From Lactonifactor sp050944855 (GTDB lineage: Bacteria; Bacillota; Clostridia; Lachnospirales; Lachnospiraceae): a stretch of DNA of 51,321 bases. The position numbers and the translations under genes are program-made. The notes under the pieces were generated by a model. The model saw only the letters and a list, made by a program, of their open reading frames with translations. It was not told the origin of the DNA and searched no databases. The DNA is taken from contig JBMNRU010000022.1 of the NCBI GenBank assembly GCA_050944855.1, positions 1 to 51,321 of the forward strand. The letters are read 5' to 3'. Below, one piece after another: positions 42,993 to 51,321 of this stretch; the stretch's first letter is position 1, and each line of letters begins with the position of its first letter.

Positions 42993-43956
42993 ACATCTCC
43001 CTTACCCTTTCCCGAATCGCATCATCAGACAGACCGTTTTCTTTGCCTGATAAAATGATACGAACCGTTTTAATTTCGTTCTCTCTTGCCAGAACATAGG
43101 CAACGAGAGGTCCTACTGAAAATGAATTATACTTCTGCGGCTGTATTGTCTGAATGATCCGGTTATCACACCAGCGCTCAAATGCGGAAGAAGATTCCAT
43201 CAGCGCATTGGCGCCCTCTGCATAAGCAGTACCTGACAAATACTCAGAAATGGCATCCATGCCGCTGACAGCGGCCTTCGCCAGCAGGTCCACACTTAAA
43301 CTTTCACATTCAGCCATCGCCCGCTTCATAAACTCTAATGTTTTAGCGGTTTTCTGTGAACGTACGGCCGTTTTAATGTTGGCAACCGCAACGGTGGATT
43401 CCGCATAATCCCGGATGATCTCATCCTTCGCTTCCTGTCCCGCCTGATAGATTGCCTCCAGTGCCGCCCTGTCAATGATCACATCGCTCAGCTGACCATC
43501 TCCGGTATGAAACAGTGTTTCATACGCTTCTGCTGCCGCACCTGCCATACTTTCAGGCAGTCGGGAAAAATTCTTTTCCCGCACGATAGCCAGCATCTCA
43601 TCTCCCGGGATCGCACAGTCATCATAGAAAATATTCCCATGATGTTCTCCTGCGTAAACTGCCTTAATAGCAGCCTTCAGGTTGTGAAACAGATTGGGAT
43701 AAGACAATACATCGAACACGGACATATCCACATTCATTTCTTTTATTGTCTCCCAGGTCTTCTCACTCTCCCGATTCAGAATCGCCTCTGCGTCCATAGG
43801 TGTATCGCTGTCTCCCCAGCCCTTTTCTGACAGAAACTGCAGACATTGCTCTGCATTCTGACAGGCGATCAGCTGATCGATCGTAGAAGAAGAAAACAGC
43901 GCTACCTCCAGAGCACGTATGCGCGCAACCGCGTAAGTATATTGTAAATCTGACAT
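42985..43956 (-). CDS. ntpC: V-type ATPase subunit C (d-type)
   Basis: A 323-residue funnel-shaped subunit joining the central stalk to the membrane ring. It begins DLQYTYAVARIRALEVALFS and includes DTPMDAEAILNRESEKTWE, YPNLFHNLKAAIKA and VGPLVAYVLARENEIKTVRIIL, matching V/A-ATPase subunit C. It lies 32 bp after subunit E. Confidence 0.93.
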   Translation of the reverse strand: MSDLQYTYAVARIRALEVALFSSSTIDQLIACQNAEQCLQFLSEKGWGDSDTPMDAEAILNRESEKTWETIKEMNVDMSVFDVLSYPNLFHNLKAAIKAVYAGEHHGNIFYDDCAIPGDEMLAIVREKNFSRLPESMAGAAAEAYETLFHTGDGQLSDVIIDRAALEAIYQAGQEAKDEIIRDYAESTVAVANIKTAVRSQKTAKTLEFMKRAMAECESLSVDLLAKAAVSGMDAISEYLSGTAYAEGANALMESSSAFERWCDNRIIQTIQPQKYNSFSVGPLVAYVLARENEIKTVRIILSGKENGLSDDAIRERVREMYV

Positions 43957-43988
43957 ATTACTCCTCCTTATCGCTTAAGGTTACGCTT

Positions 43989-44582
43989 TTATAAAAATAA
44001 TAAACTGTGAACTTTATCAGAAAGTTCATCCTTTTTCGCCTCAAACATGGCTTTAAATGTACAATTTTCTTCAATGCCGCCATAGGCAAGAACAAAACCG
44101 CCCTCTAAATTTCTTTCCTCCTTGGAAATCACCAGGCTTCCGCCTTTCGCAGCTGCAATCTGCTCAACCTTACCGGCAAATCCTTCCGGCATTCTTTTCA
44201 GATCTGCTGCAGAAAAGAAAACCTCTCCTGCCTGAGGCAATGCAAACTTTTCAAGCATCTTCTCAAGCATACCAAAATAAGCGGCATCATCTAATGACTG
44301 AAGCTTTTCATAAGCTTTATCCAATACATCTGCGATCACTTCCTGTTTTGCCTGCAGAATCTCTTTCTTTCTCTGCAGATCACTGGAAGATTTCACACGT
44401 TCTTTATAATTCTTAACATCAGCATCGGACTTCTGAGAAATGCTTTCGCAAAGAGCTGCCGTCTCTGCCTTTGCTTCCTCTAAAAGCACTGCGGCTTCTG
44501 CCTTAGCAGTTTCCAGTTTTTCTTTGGCGGAGGTATTCGCTTCATCCAGAATCTGGTTTTTCATTTTATCTAATCCAGTCAT
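43989..44582 (-). CDS. ntpE: V-type ATPase subunit E
   Basis: A 197-residue peripheral-stalk subunit. The N-terminal helix is Ala/Glu/Lys rich (AKEKLETAKAEAAVLLEEAK) for pairing with the small stalk subunit. The C-terminal domain carries ISKEERNLEGGFVLAYGGIE, typical of E. The ATG at 44582 follows AAAGGAG at 8 bases; an in-frame TTG 6 bp upstream is too close to that site. Confidence 0.9.
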   Translation of the reverse strand: MTGLDKMKNQILDEANTSAKEKLETAKAEAAVLLEEAKAETAALCESISQKSDADVKNYKERVKSSSDLQRKKEILQAKQEVIADVLDKAYEKLQSLDDAAYFGMLEKMLEKFALPQAGEVFFSAADLKRMPEGFAGKVEQIAAAKGGSLVISKEERNLEGGFVLAYGGIEENCTFKAMFEAKKDELSDKVHSLLFL

Positions 44583-44619
44583 TCGCAAGCTCTCCTTTTC
44601 ATCTTGTTTCTACTAACTA

Positions 44620-45096
44620 CTATATCTGAATAGAACTTACTGCAAGGATAGAAATCAGAAGTGCCAGAATCGCATAAGTTTCTACCATGGCCGGGAACAG
44701 CATTGCCTTACCAAACTGATCTGGTTTCTTTGCTACGATACCGATAGATGCTGCAGAAGTCTTTCCCTGATATTTACCGGAGATCAATCCAACAATACCG
44801 ATTGGCAGACAAGCTGCAAGAATCAATAAACCAGTCTGAGGTGTAAGATCAGCAATACCGCCGCCTAATAAACCGATTTTAGATAATGTGATAAATCCAA
44901 CTAACAGACCATAGATACCCTGTGTACCTGGAAGCAGTTGCATGATCAATACTTTTGCAAACTTGCTTGGGTCTTCAGTTACAACGCCCGCTGCTGCCTG
45001 ACCAGCGATACCAACACCAATGGCAGAACCTGCACCTGCAAGGAAAACAGCTACTGCTGCACCAAGTAAAGCATAAACAATTCCTAATTCACTCAT
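44620..45096 (-). CDS. ntpK: V-type ATPase proteolipid subunit K
   Basis: A 158-residue rotor ring subunit with four transmembrane helices in two repeats. The ion-site residues of E. hirae NtpK (Thr64, Gln65, Gln110, Glu139) are all present: LPGTQG (Thr58, Gln59 here), SGKYQGK (Gln110) and MVETYA (Glu139). This favours Na+ as the coupling ion, although only biochemistry can settle Na+ versus H+. The start overlaps the subunit I stop by 4 bp (ATGA). Confidence 0.94.
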   Translation of the reverse strand: MSELGIVYALLGAAVAVFLAGAGSAIGVGIAGQAAAGVVTEDPSKFAKVLIMQLLPGTQGIYGLLVGFITLSKIGLLGGGIADLTPQTGLLILAACLPIGIVGLISGKYQGKTSAASIGIVAKKPDQFGKAMLFPAMVETYAILALLISILAVSSIQI

Positions 45097-47123
45097 AAAT
45101 AAGTCTCCTCCTTAATATCTACATATTTCGTACTTGCATGAAATGGGTTGAAAGGTCTTCCTCCACCCTCATAAAATTTACCAAAAAATTCAACAAACTG
45201 TAAACGGTTTGTGTGTACGTAGGCACCCAGAATATTGATTGCCATATTCAACGCATGACCTACAATGAAAACTAAAATAAATCCGATCACGCCCAGGATA
45301 CTGTCGCCGAACATACTGCCCATCTGGTTTACAACGGATGCAATAACTCCGGTAGCCAGACCTAAGGCCAGCAAACGGGAATAAGACAGGATATCGCTCA
45401 GCCATCCGGTTACGTTGTATACATCATACGCACCGAGAGCAATTCGAAGGCCCCAGTTCTTACTGGAACGTCCGGACATAAGGATCAGTCCCAACACGCC
45501 CACGATTGCCATTCCTTTTGCCAGTGTATTCAATGCCGGCGGGAATACAATCTTTGCCTGTGCTATGGAAGCAAAAATATCACTTGGGATCAGCATCAGC
45601 AATAAGCCCAGCAGGAAAATTGCCCATAAGCCCACATCACAGAAGCAATCCAGATATTTCTTATCGCGGATCAGCATATAGCCCTTGATTCCCAGTCCGA
45701 CAAACAAATGAACCAGACCAAATGCCATAGAATAGATCAACATTCTCATGGGATCATTCAACGGTACAAACCAAAGTGCTTTGATCATTCCCGTTTCCGG
45801 AACATCTACATGGAAAAAGGTTCGGGCAACTACATCCACCACATCTCCAAAATATCCGCCAAAAAGAATACCCCAGATCATAGTGGAAACGCCGCACCAC
45901 ATAAACATCTTCATGGACTTAAACATGCCTCGATCCATACGCGGAAACTTTTTCAGTATTACAAAACATACTACTGCAATTAAAAATCCATAGGCCGCAT
46001 CGGATAACATCAGTCCAAAGAAAAATACATAAAAGAATGACATGATCGTGGTCGGATCTACCTCTCCCTTTTTCGGAAGTCCATAAGATGCCAGAACACC
46101 CTCTACACATTCAGAAAACGCGTTATTTTGCAACAATACCGGCGCTTCCTCTTCCTCTGCCAATTCTTCTGTTTCTACTGCACAGTCATACAAACTCATA
46201 GCTTTTTCCACTGCTGCTACAGCTTTCTGCGGCACATAACCGGATACTACAAATGTCTTCTTTGACTGAGGCAGTTCTCCTAAGATATCATACTTTTCTG
46301 CCCGCATCCGATAGTAATCGGATATTAGCTGCAGATCATCGCGGGCTTTGCCAAAATCTGCAATTGCTTTTTCAATTTCCTGGTTCTTGTCGTTCAGCTT
46401 CTGAATTTCCTCTTCCAGTTCCTTCTTCATGACAGAAGGTTCCTCTCCGATCAGAGCTGATGGTCTGGCGAATCCATTCACACGAAGTGCTTCTTCCACC
46501 TGACTGGCATCTTTCTTCAGACAAAGAACAGCAAGATACATACAATCCCGGTCTTCCGAGATCTTGGTAATGTCTACCCCCACTGCATCCGGTGCATGCT
46601 CTGCTACTGCTGCATACACGTCATCCAGAGAAGTCACATTACTCATTGTTCCCACAAACATCGCTGTAGTTGACGTTCCTTCATAATCCATCGAAACATC
46701 CAACGACATCCATGGCACCAGCGATTCCATCTGGTTTTCCAGCTTTAGAATATTCGCTTTATTCTCCGCAATCTCTTTGTTCATGGCAACCAGCTGTGCA
46801 GCTGTATGCATGATCTCATCCTGGCTGGAAGCTGCTTTTTCGTATACATCTTTTTCAATCAGCTTTTTCCCTTCCAGGCTGGACAGCATAGATTGCTTTT
46901 GCGGAACGTATACCTGCAAGATATCAAGGGCCTGATCCGCAACCTGAGCCTGACGCTCAAATGCGACTCTTTCACCTGCAGTATCCATTTTCTGAAAATC
47001 CTCATCATCCTCCAGCGTCTGAACAATTTCCATGACACCCATGGACTGGAGTTTTTCCAGAATGGCTTTGCGATCTTTCTTCAGCGCGCAGATACTAATT
47101 CGCTGCATCTGCAATACTGCCAT
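45093..47123 (-). CDS. ntpI: V-type ATPase subunit I (a-type stator)
   Basis: A 676-residue stator. The N-terminal cytoplasmic half (about 1-380) contains coiled coils and links to the peripheral stalks. The C-terminal half has seven or eight transmembrane helices, and the essential arginine lies in a helix near LSDILSYSRLLALGLATGVIA (about 585). GHALNMAINILGAYVHTNRLQFVEFFGKFYEGGG near the end is the family signature (positions about 632-665). GGAGGGATG precedes the ATG. Confidence 0.95.
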   Translation of the reverse strand: MAVLQMQRISICALKKDRKAILEKLQSMGVMEIVQTLEDDEDFQKMDTAGERVAFERQAQVADQALDILQVYVPQKQSMLSSLEGKKLIEKDVYEKAASSQDEIMHTAAQLVAMNKEIAENKANILKLENQMESLVPWMSLDVSMDYEGTSTTAMFVGTMSNVTSLDDVYAAVAEHAPDAVGVDITKISEDRDCMYLAVLCLKKDASQVEEALRVNGFARPSALIGEEPSVMKKELEEEIQKLNDKNQEIEKAIADFGKARDDLQLISDYYRMRAEKYDILGELPQSKKTFVVSGYVPQKAVAAVEKAMSLYDCAVETEELAEEEEAPVLLQNNAFSECVEGVLASYGLPKKGEVDPTTIMSFFYVFFFGLMLSDAAYGFLIAVVCFVILKKFPRMDRGMFKSMKMFMWCGVSTMIWGILFGGYFGDVVDVVARTFFHVDVPETGMIKALWFVPLNDPMRMLIYSMAFGLVHLFVGLGIKGYMLIRDKKYLDCFCDVGLWAIFLLGLLLMLIPSDIFASIAQAKIVFPPALNTLAKGMAIVGVLGLILMSGRSSKNWGLRIALGAYDVYNVTGWLSDILSYSRLLALGLATGVIASVVNQMGSMFGDSILGVIGFILVFIVGHALNMAINILGAYVHTNRLQFVEFFGKFYEGGGRPFNPFHASTKYVDIKEETYL

Positions 47124-47153
47124 ATTCGCATCCCTCCTTTACATTTCGTATTG

Positions 47154-47462
47154 TCAGACAATCTGTGCGATGATTTGTTCTACAATCTCTTCTTCTTTGG
47201 CTGCCGCCTTCTCTTTTAAGGCAGTGATTTCCTGCCCCACCTTTTCTAAAGCCTCTGCAAGCTCTTTCTTACCTTCACTCTCAGCCTGCTCCAGCTTCTT
47301 TGTGGCTTCCGCTTTCGCTTTTGCCGTTTCATTTTCTTTCCACTGACGAGCTTCTTGTTTCGCATCCTCCAAAATGGTTTCTGCCTGTACCTGCGCATCC
47401 CGCACGATCTGATCCGCAGCCTGCTCCGTTTCTTTTATAGCTTTTATTGTTTCCGCTACCAC
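47154..47462 (-). CDS. V-type ATPase small peripheral-stalk subunit (G/H, NtpF-like)
   Basis: A 102-residue all-helical coiled-coil protein rich in Ala, Glu, Lys and Gln, with no other features. Position (first of the operon) and composition match subunit G/H (NtpF, AhaH), which pairs with E in the peripheral stalk. The start is GTG, preceded by GGTGGTGATT. It lies 30 bp before subunit I. Confidence 0.88.
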   Translation of the reverse strand: MVAETIKAIKETEQAADQIVRDAQVQAETILEDAKQEARQWKENETAKAKAEATKKLEQAESEGKKELAEALEKVGQEITALKEKAAAKEEEIVEQIIAQIV

Positions 47463-47492
47463 TAAATAATCACCACCTTTTCCAGTAGTACA

Positions 47493-47522
47493 ATTTTACT
47501 ACTATTTGACTATTCCTGTCAA
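47493..47522 (-). promoter_or_regulatory. Promoter of the V-ATPase operon
   Basis: On the minus strand, perfect TTGACA (47517-47522), 18 bp and TAAAAT (47493-47498), about 30 bp before the first start codon. Confidence 0.65.
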
Positions 47523-47817
47523 TTTCTTAACACTTTTTATCGTCATTTTTTATAATTTTTTCAGTTTCAAACATCTACATTGACAAATATTTACACAAAA
47601 TTATTTAATTTTTTACCTATATTCTTGGGTTTGTTTCAAGAGAAGACCGCCTAAAAAAACTGTTTATTCTGTTTGAAAGCCTTTTTAGTATACATAACTT
47701 ATTCTATATTATGTATTTTGTATAAATGATTTATCATGATCCCGTTTTTACTCTTTGTATTCTTATCCGGCATTTCTTATAATAAAACTGTAATTTTTTT
47801 CCACTTTTTATGCAAAA
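47523..47817. other. AT-rich gap without recognised features
   Basis: About 295 bp of very AT-rich sequence between the V-ATPase promoter and the terminator of the next gene. Short AT-only inverted repeats are present but no convincing gene, riboswitch or RNA. Confidence 0.5.
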
Positions 47818-47856
47818 AAGAAAAGGACTTCCGCATTCACTTCCGTCCTTCTCTTT
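47818..47856 (-). terminator. Terminator of the lipoprotein gene
   Basis: On the minus strand, AAAGAGAAGGAC pairs with GTCCTTTTCTT (47818-47828 with 47845-47856) and TTTTTTG follows. Confidence 0.7.
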
Positions 47857-47904
47857 CTCTTAATTGTGTAAAGCACACCTGCATCAAACAGATGTGCCCA
47901 TCCA

Positions 47905-49068
47905 TTATTCATATAAATAGTTTTGATATATTACATCATCTATATTAGAAGCATCGAGCCACTGATATCCTGTATCAATAAAAGCGTCATTGGACAATCC
48001 CAATACAGATCTTGCAGCTGCAATAATGGTCGCATATCCCATTCCAAATGGATTCTGCACAATGACTCCGGCCTCTCTGCCTTCTTTCACTGCTTTGACC
48101 TGCTGCGCCCCTGCATCAAAAGATACCACCTTAATATCTCTGTCCGGATAATTTTTCAGCACTTCCAGCACCTGAACAGCCATATCCTCAGTTGTACAGA
48201 AATATGCGTTCAGATCCGGATTAGCCTCGATCACTTCCCTTGCCATATCTGCCACGGAAGTTTCTTCATTCTCGTAGGAAGCGGGCAAAAGTGTGATCTG
48301 GGGGTAATTTGCCTGTATCTCGTCCCGAAATCCCTGTTCCCGATCTGCACTGGTCTGGGCAGTAGGCACATGCGCCATAATGGCGATTTTGCCGATTCCC
48401 CCTATTGCCTCACTTAAACGTCTGGCAGCTTCACCGCCGGCTGCATAATTGTCCGTCTGGCAGGTCGTTGTAAAAAGATCACTATGTACGCCGGAATCCA
48501 GCATCACTACAGGAATTTCATTATCAAAGGCGGTTTCTAACTGTGCCTGACAGGAATTCTGGTCAATGGCGGCCAGACATAACACCGTTGGATTTTCATC
48601 CAGTACAGTATCAATCATATTAATCTGTGCATCCACATCCATTCCGTCAGCAGGTGCATCAAAAGTAAGTTCGATCTTATTGCCGCCTGTATAGCCCAAT
48701 GCGGTATTCAGATCTTTTATCGCCTGCTCCATTCCTTCCCTGACCTTCATCCAATAGCTGTTTTTGGATCCCGCAACTACTGCAATCTTACTTCCCGCTT
48801 CAAGAGCAAGCCCTTCCGCCGAGGTATAGTCTATTCCACTTTCTGACCAGATAGAACGCATGGTAAGATCCGGTTCCTCTTTTGCGGTTTCCGCCGATGC
48901 TTCTACTGTTTCTATTGCTTCTTCTGTCACTTCTGTTTCTTCGTCTTGTTCCTGATCCACTTCTTCCTGTAATACTTTTTCTGCATGCACTTCTGACTGC
49001 GGGCTGCATCCCGACACCAGCCCCGCGGCAAGTGACAAAATCAGGATGCCCAATATCGTCCGTTTCAT
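47905..49068 (-). CDS. Sugar-type ABC transporter substrate-binding lipoprotein
   Basis: A 387-residue periplasmic-binding-protein type I of the RbsB group. It has a signal peptide with lipobox LVSGC (Cys21 lipidated), an acidic linker of about 40 residues, then GSKIAVVAGSKNSYWMKVREGMEQA (about 93-117, the strand-helix start of the family). NPTVLCLAAIDQNSC, DNYAAGGEAARRL and VVSFDAGAQQV follow. The ligand is probably a sugar or autoinducer-like molecule. No ATPase or permease is adjacent, so it may serve a transporter elsewhere or act as a sensor partner. The ATG at 49068 follows GGGAG; the extension to 49092 lacks support. Confidence 0.85.
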   Translation of the reverse strand: MKRTILGILILSLAAGLVSGCSPQSEVHAEKVLQEEVDQEQDEETEVTEEAIETVEASAETAKEEPDLTMRSIWSESGIDYTSAEGLALEAGSKIAVVAGSKNSYWMKVREGMEQAIKDLNTALGYTGGNKIELTFDAPADGMDVDAQINMIDTVLDENPTVLCLAAIDQNSCQAQLETAFDNEIPVVMLDSGVHSDLFTTTCQTDNYAAGGEAARRLSEAIGGIGKIAIMAHVPTAQTSADREQGFRDEIQANYPQITLLPASYENEETSVADMAREVIEANPDLNAYFCTTEDMAVQVLEVLKNYPDRDIKVVSFDAGAQQVKAVKEGREAGVIVQNPFGMGYATIIAAARSVLGLSNDAFIDTGYQWLDASNIDDVIYQNYLYE

Positions 49069-49242
49069 ACTTTTTCTCCCTTTTATCGACATCTTTTATT
49101 TGCAAAATTTCTTTTTCCTATGCAAAACACATCCATCTCAAGCATGTGCTGCATACCATACTACTTTTTTAATTATACACAAATGAAGTCATTAGTCCAT
49201 ATATTTTTTCTTATACTTTCATTCAAAAATACTTAATTCTTT

Positions 49243-50289
49243 CTAAAGATTCCTGTTTTTCCACTCCCGGATCATACCCCAAAGCAGGAAAGCTGACACC
49301 GGTCCCAGCAAAAACCCCCATCCTCCGTAAATCACAACCCCCAAATAAATAGACGCCAGAACAAAAAATGGCTGTACCCCCAAATCTTTTCCAATCCATT
49401 TCGGCTCCAAAATCTGCCGCACGATACTGGCAAACGCAAATAACAAAAGCAGCCCTCCTGCCTGCCACAGACGATTTTGCAGAAATACCCATACCGCCCA
49501 GGGAACCAGCACCATTCCGGTTCCCAGCACAGGCAGCGCGTCCAGCAAACCGATCGCCAGACCGATTACCAGGAAATGTTCTATTCTCATCAGATACAAT
49601 CCTGCAGCACACAGCACACCAATCACACTCATAATTTTGATCTGCGCCTTCAGATACTGTTTTAACCCCTTGCCCAAATCTCTCAGCACTTTCCAAAAAC
49701 GCCGAAAGATATCGTAACGCATCACCATATCCCGATAAACTTCAAAATCCTTCACCAGCAAGATACTGGATACTACGCTGACAAGTCCCATGCTGATTAT
49801 GACAAACAGACATCTCACGGAATATAGAGTCCCATCTACAAATTCTTTGGATCGCAGATAAGAAGCCGCCATTTTCTTGCAGTCATCCATTCTCTCATAG
49901 ACAAACGTACTGCTTTTTAACGCCGTAATTCCTGTGATTTCTTCCAGATTCTTACAGCAGCTTCCCACCAGTCCCTGCATATGATCCTGCCAATGTCCAC
50001 AGTTTCCAAGGAAAACCGTAATTCCCTGTGCACTGAAGTGAAAAATCCCCCATACAAACAGCAGCAGCAGACCGATCACACAGATAAGAATCCCGGCAGA
50101 CACTCGCTGCCGTGTCAGATGCAATTTTTCCATTCCCTTAAGTTTGCACAGCTTTACCGCAGAAGCATAGGAAAAGAATGCCAGTATCCATCCCAGCAAA
50201 AAGGGAATGATAACAGGAAGAATATATCTCATTCCAATATATACTCCTGCTGCCATTCCCAATATGATTAATAGATCCTTCTTTTTCAT
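49243..50289 (-). CDS. AI-2E/YtvI-family membrane protein
   Basis: A 348-residue polytopic protein of the AI-2E transporter (PerM) superfamily, close in layout to the sporulation protein YtvI. It has an N-terminal helix pair, a long amphipathic middle segment (about 100-200), and a C-terminal helix bundle. Two family-like stretches are IGLAIGLLDALPVLGTGMVLVP (positions about 240-261) and EPKWIGKDLGVQPFFVLASIYLGV (about 296-319). The start is one of two adjacent ATGs at 50292 or 50289; GGTGAAG fits either. It follows the pseudouridine synthase gene by about 60 bp and may be cotranscribed. The substrate is unknown; YtvI's role in sporulation is known only by family. Confidence 0.85.
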   Translation of the reverse strand: MKKKDLLIILGMAAGVYIGMRYILPVIIPFLLGWILAFFSYASAVKLCKLKGMEKLHLTRQRVSAGILICVIGLLLLFVWGIFHFSAQGITVFLGNCGHWQDHMQGLVGSCCKNLEEITGITALKSSTFVYERMDDCKKMAASYLRSKEFVDGTLYSVRCLFVIISMGLVSVVSSILLVKDFEVYRDMVMRYDIFRRFWKVLRDLGKGLKQYLKAQIKIMSVIGVLCAAGLYLMRIEHFLVIGLAIGLLDALPVLGTGMVLVPWAVWVFLQNRLWQAGGLLLLFAFASIVRQILEPKWIGKDLGVQPFFVLASIYLGVVIYGGWGFLLGPVSAFLLWGMIREWKNRNL

Positions 50290-50353
50290 CATTTCTTCAC
50301 CACACTTTTCTTCACTGCTTTCATCTGCTCATAGTATGTGTGGTTTTTGTTCA

Positions 50354-51043
50354 TTATAAATCTAAAAAAGGCTGGAATATTTCCCCGTGCGGCTGTACTG
50401 TGTATGTAAATTGTTTCCTGGTTTTCGGATGCATAAAAGTCAGACTGGATGCGCACAGGGCCAACGATTTTTGCTTTCCCTTTTCCCCGGGATTATACTT
50501 TGTATCTCCCACCAGCGGCAGACCTGCATGGGACAGCTGTACCCGGATCTGATGATGCCGGCCTGTTTTCAGACAAATGGACAACAGGCTTTGTTCCCCT
50601 ATGGTCTGCACCAGTTGATAGGACAGCACCGCCTGCTTACTTTGGGCAGTGCGCTTAGAAACCACGCGGGAAGTATTCGTCTTACCGTCCTTTTCCAGAT
50701 AATCTGTCAAAATGGCTTCCTTTTCTTTTGGATATCCCTGCACCACCGCCAGATATCGCTTCTCCATGGCATGAGATGTCAGCTGCCTGTTCAGTTCTTT
50801 TGCCGCAGACTGCGTTTTCGCAAATACAAGAACTCCTTCCACCGGTTGATCCAGACGATGAATTACTGCCAGATAAGGCATTTCCCGCCCCGTCCGTTTT
50901 GCAGCCAGGTAGCCGCGCAGGGCACTTTCCATATCCATCGTGCCAATACGGGCGCTCTGTACCGGAAAACCGGCCGGCTTATAGCAAACCAGAATTTCCT
51001 GATCTTCATATAAAATATTATTCTCTAATTCAAACGCGTTCAT
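50354..51043 (-). CDS. RluA-family pseudouridine synthase
   Basis: A 229-residue RNA pseudouridine synthase. The catalytic segment is AVIHRLDQPVEGVLVFAKT (positions about 58-76) with the essential Asp. KRYLAVVQG, LKTGRHHQIRVQLSHAGLPLVGD and YNPG follow in RluA order. There is no S4 domain, so the target is likely a small rRNA or tRNA site. The start at 51043 (ATG after AGAGGG) is preferred over upstream ATGs at 51118, 51085 and 51058. A promoter (51074-51103) covers the region upstream, and its start would lie after two of them. Confidence 0.88.
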   Translation of the reverse strand: MNAFELENNILYEDQEILVCYKPAGFPVQSARIGTMDMESALRGYLAAKRTGREMPYLAVIHRLDQPVEGVLVFAKTQSAAKELNRQLTSHAMEKRYLAVVQGYPKEKEAILTDYLEKDGKTNTSRVVSKRTAQSKQAVLSYQLVQTIGEQSLLSICLKTGRHHQIRVQLSHAGLPLVGDTKYNPGEKGKQKSLALCASSLTFMHPKTRKQFTYTVQPHGEIFQPFLDL

Positions 51044-51073
51044 AGGTACCCTCTGCATATTCTTTGTCTCTTC

Positions 51074-51103
51074 ATTATATACCATGCAGCATAAATCGAA
51101 CAA
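51074..51103 (-). promoter_or_regulatory. Promoter of the pseudouridine synthase gene
   Basis: On the minus strand, TTGTTC (51098-51103), 18 bp and perfect TATAAT (51074-51079). It lies inside the longest open frame, which argues for the shorter protein. Confidence 0.6.
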
Positions 51104-51140
51104 CCGCCATATCTTCATTTTTCAGATATAACGGTTGTTC
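51098..51140. repeat. Inverted repeat overlapping the -35 hexamer
   Basis: GAACAACCG (51098-51106) pairs with CGGTTGTTC (51132-51140) and ATATCT (51109-51114) with AGATAT (51124-51129), with a 2x2 internal loop. It may be a terminator of a transcript from the right or an operator of the pseudouridine synthase gene. No gene is seen in 51141-51321, which is AT-rich. Confidence 0.55.
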
Positions 51141-51321
51141 TAATATTCTTCTTTATTCAATTTTTTATACCTTATCCTTTATCTATATTTCTATGATATT
51201 TTCATATCTGTTTTTCTGTTCCCTGATATAAATCATTTGATTTACTGAACTTTTATACCATTTTATCTTATCTATCTATTAATAAAAAGCTTCCAAGTTA
51301 TGATTCACATTCATATCTTTT

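Noticed and set aside
1..51321. CRISPR array, prophage or insertion sequence
   Set aside because: No regularly spaced repeats, integrase, transposase or phage structural genes were seen.

Overview
The window reads as chromosomal DNA of an anaerobic, probably spore-forming member of the Firmicutes, most likely class Clostridia near the Lachnospiraceae. The grounds are: a nine-gene V/A-type ATPase operon, a transketolase split into two genes, a transaldolase of the short TalC type, a paired GlgC/GlgD, a large Clostridium-type SRP RNA with an Alu domain, sporulation-linked proteins (SpoVG, YyaC, YtvI-like), and AT-rich intergenic DNA with strong TTGACA/TATAAT promoters and GGAGG-type ribosome binding sites. 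No phage, insertion sequence, integrase or CRISPR array is visible, so this is mostly core genome.

Layout. Positions 1-250 carry tandem rRNA-type promoters and an rRNA leader reading leftwards out of the window. Positions 302-3593 (minus) hold CvpA-like, DUF5711-like and LysM membrane proteins. Positions 3640-4190 are a gene-free, strongly structured stretch, followed by yyaC (+). Positions 4877-7341 (minus) encode transaldolase and split transketolase (non-oxidative pentose phosphate pathway). Positions 7446-11209 (minus) encode pfkA-dnaX-ybaB-recR, with the SRP RNA gene divergent from it. Positions 11700-15598 carry a DedA protein, a homocysteine methyltransferase, tadA, tRNA-Ser(CGA), a radical-SAM activase and an acidic protein of unknown function. 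Positions 15727-17808 carry tRNA-Pro(CGG) and an NhaC-family transporter under a lysine riboswitch.

Positions 17937-22444 hold an RsmF-like rRNA methylase, a small XRE regulator and the glgC-glgD-spoVG operon. Positions 22821-27854 (plus) hold murC and then dnaD-dnaI-prs; the gap before dnaD has two tandem pairs of DnaA boxes. Positions 28043-30643 (minus) encode a YhaO/YhaN-type nuclease/ATPase pair. Positions 30757-33347 (minus) encode an ECF sigma factor and a membrane-anchored beta-propeller protein. Positions 33614-37241 (minus) encode a large cell-surface protein and a SAM methyltransferase. A YitT-family protein and a small basic-tailed protein follow. Positions 38794-47462 (minus) are the complete V-ATPase operon, whose K subunit keeps the Na+-ligand residues known from Enterococcus hirae. 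The right end has a substrate-binding lipoprotein, a YtvI/AI-2E family protein and an RluA-type pseudouridine synthase.

The best leads for something undescribed are the DnaA-box pairs at the helicase-loader operon (24203-24388), the structured 3.65-4.18 kb stretch, a LysM membrane protein whose cytoplasmic part looks like a catalytically dead JAB1/MPN domain (2400-3593), and the ECF sigma/beta-propeller pair.
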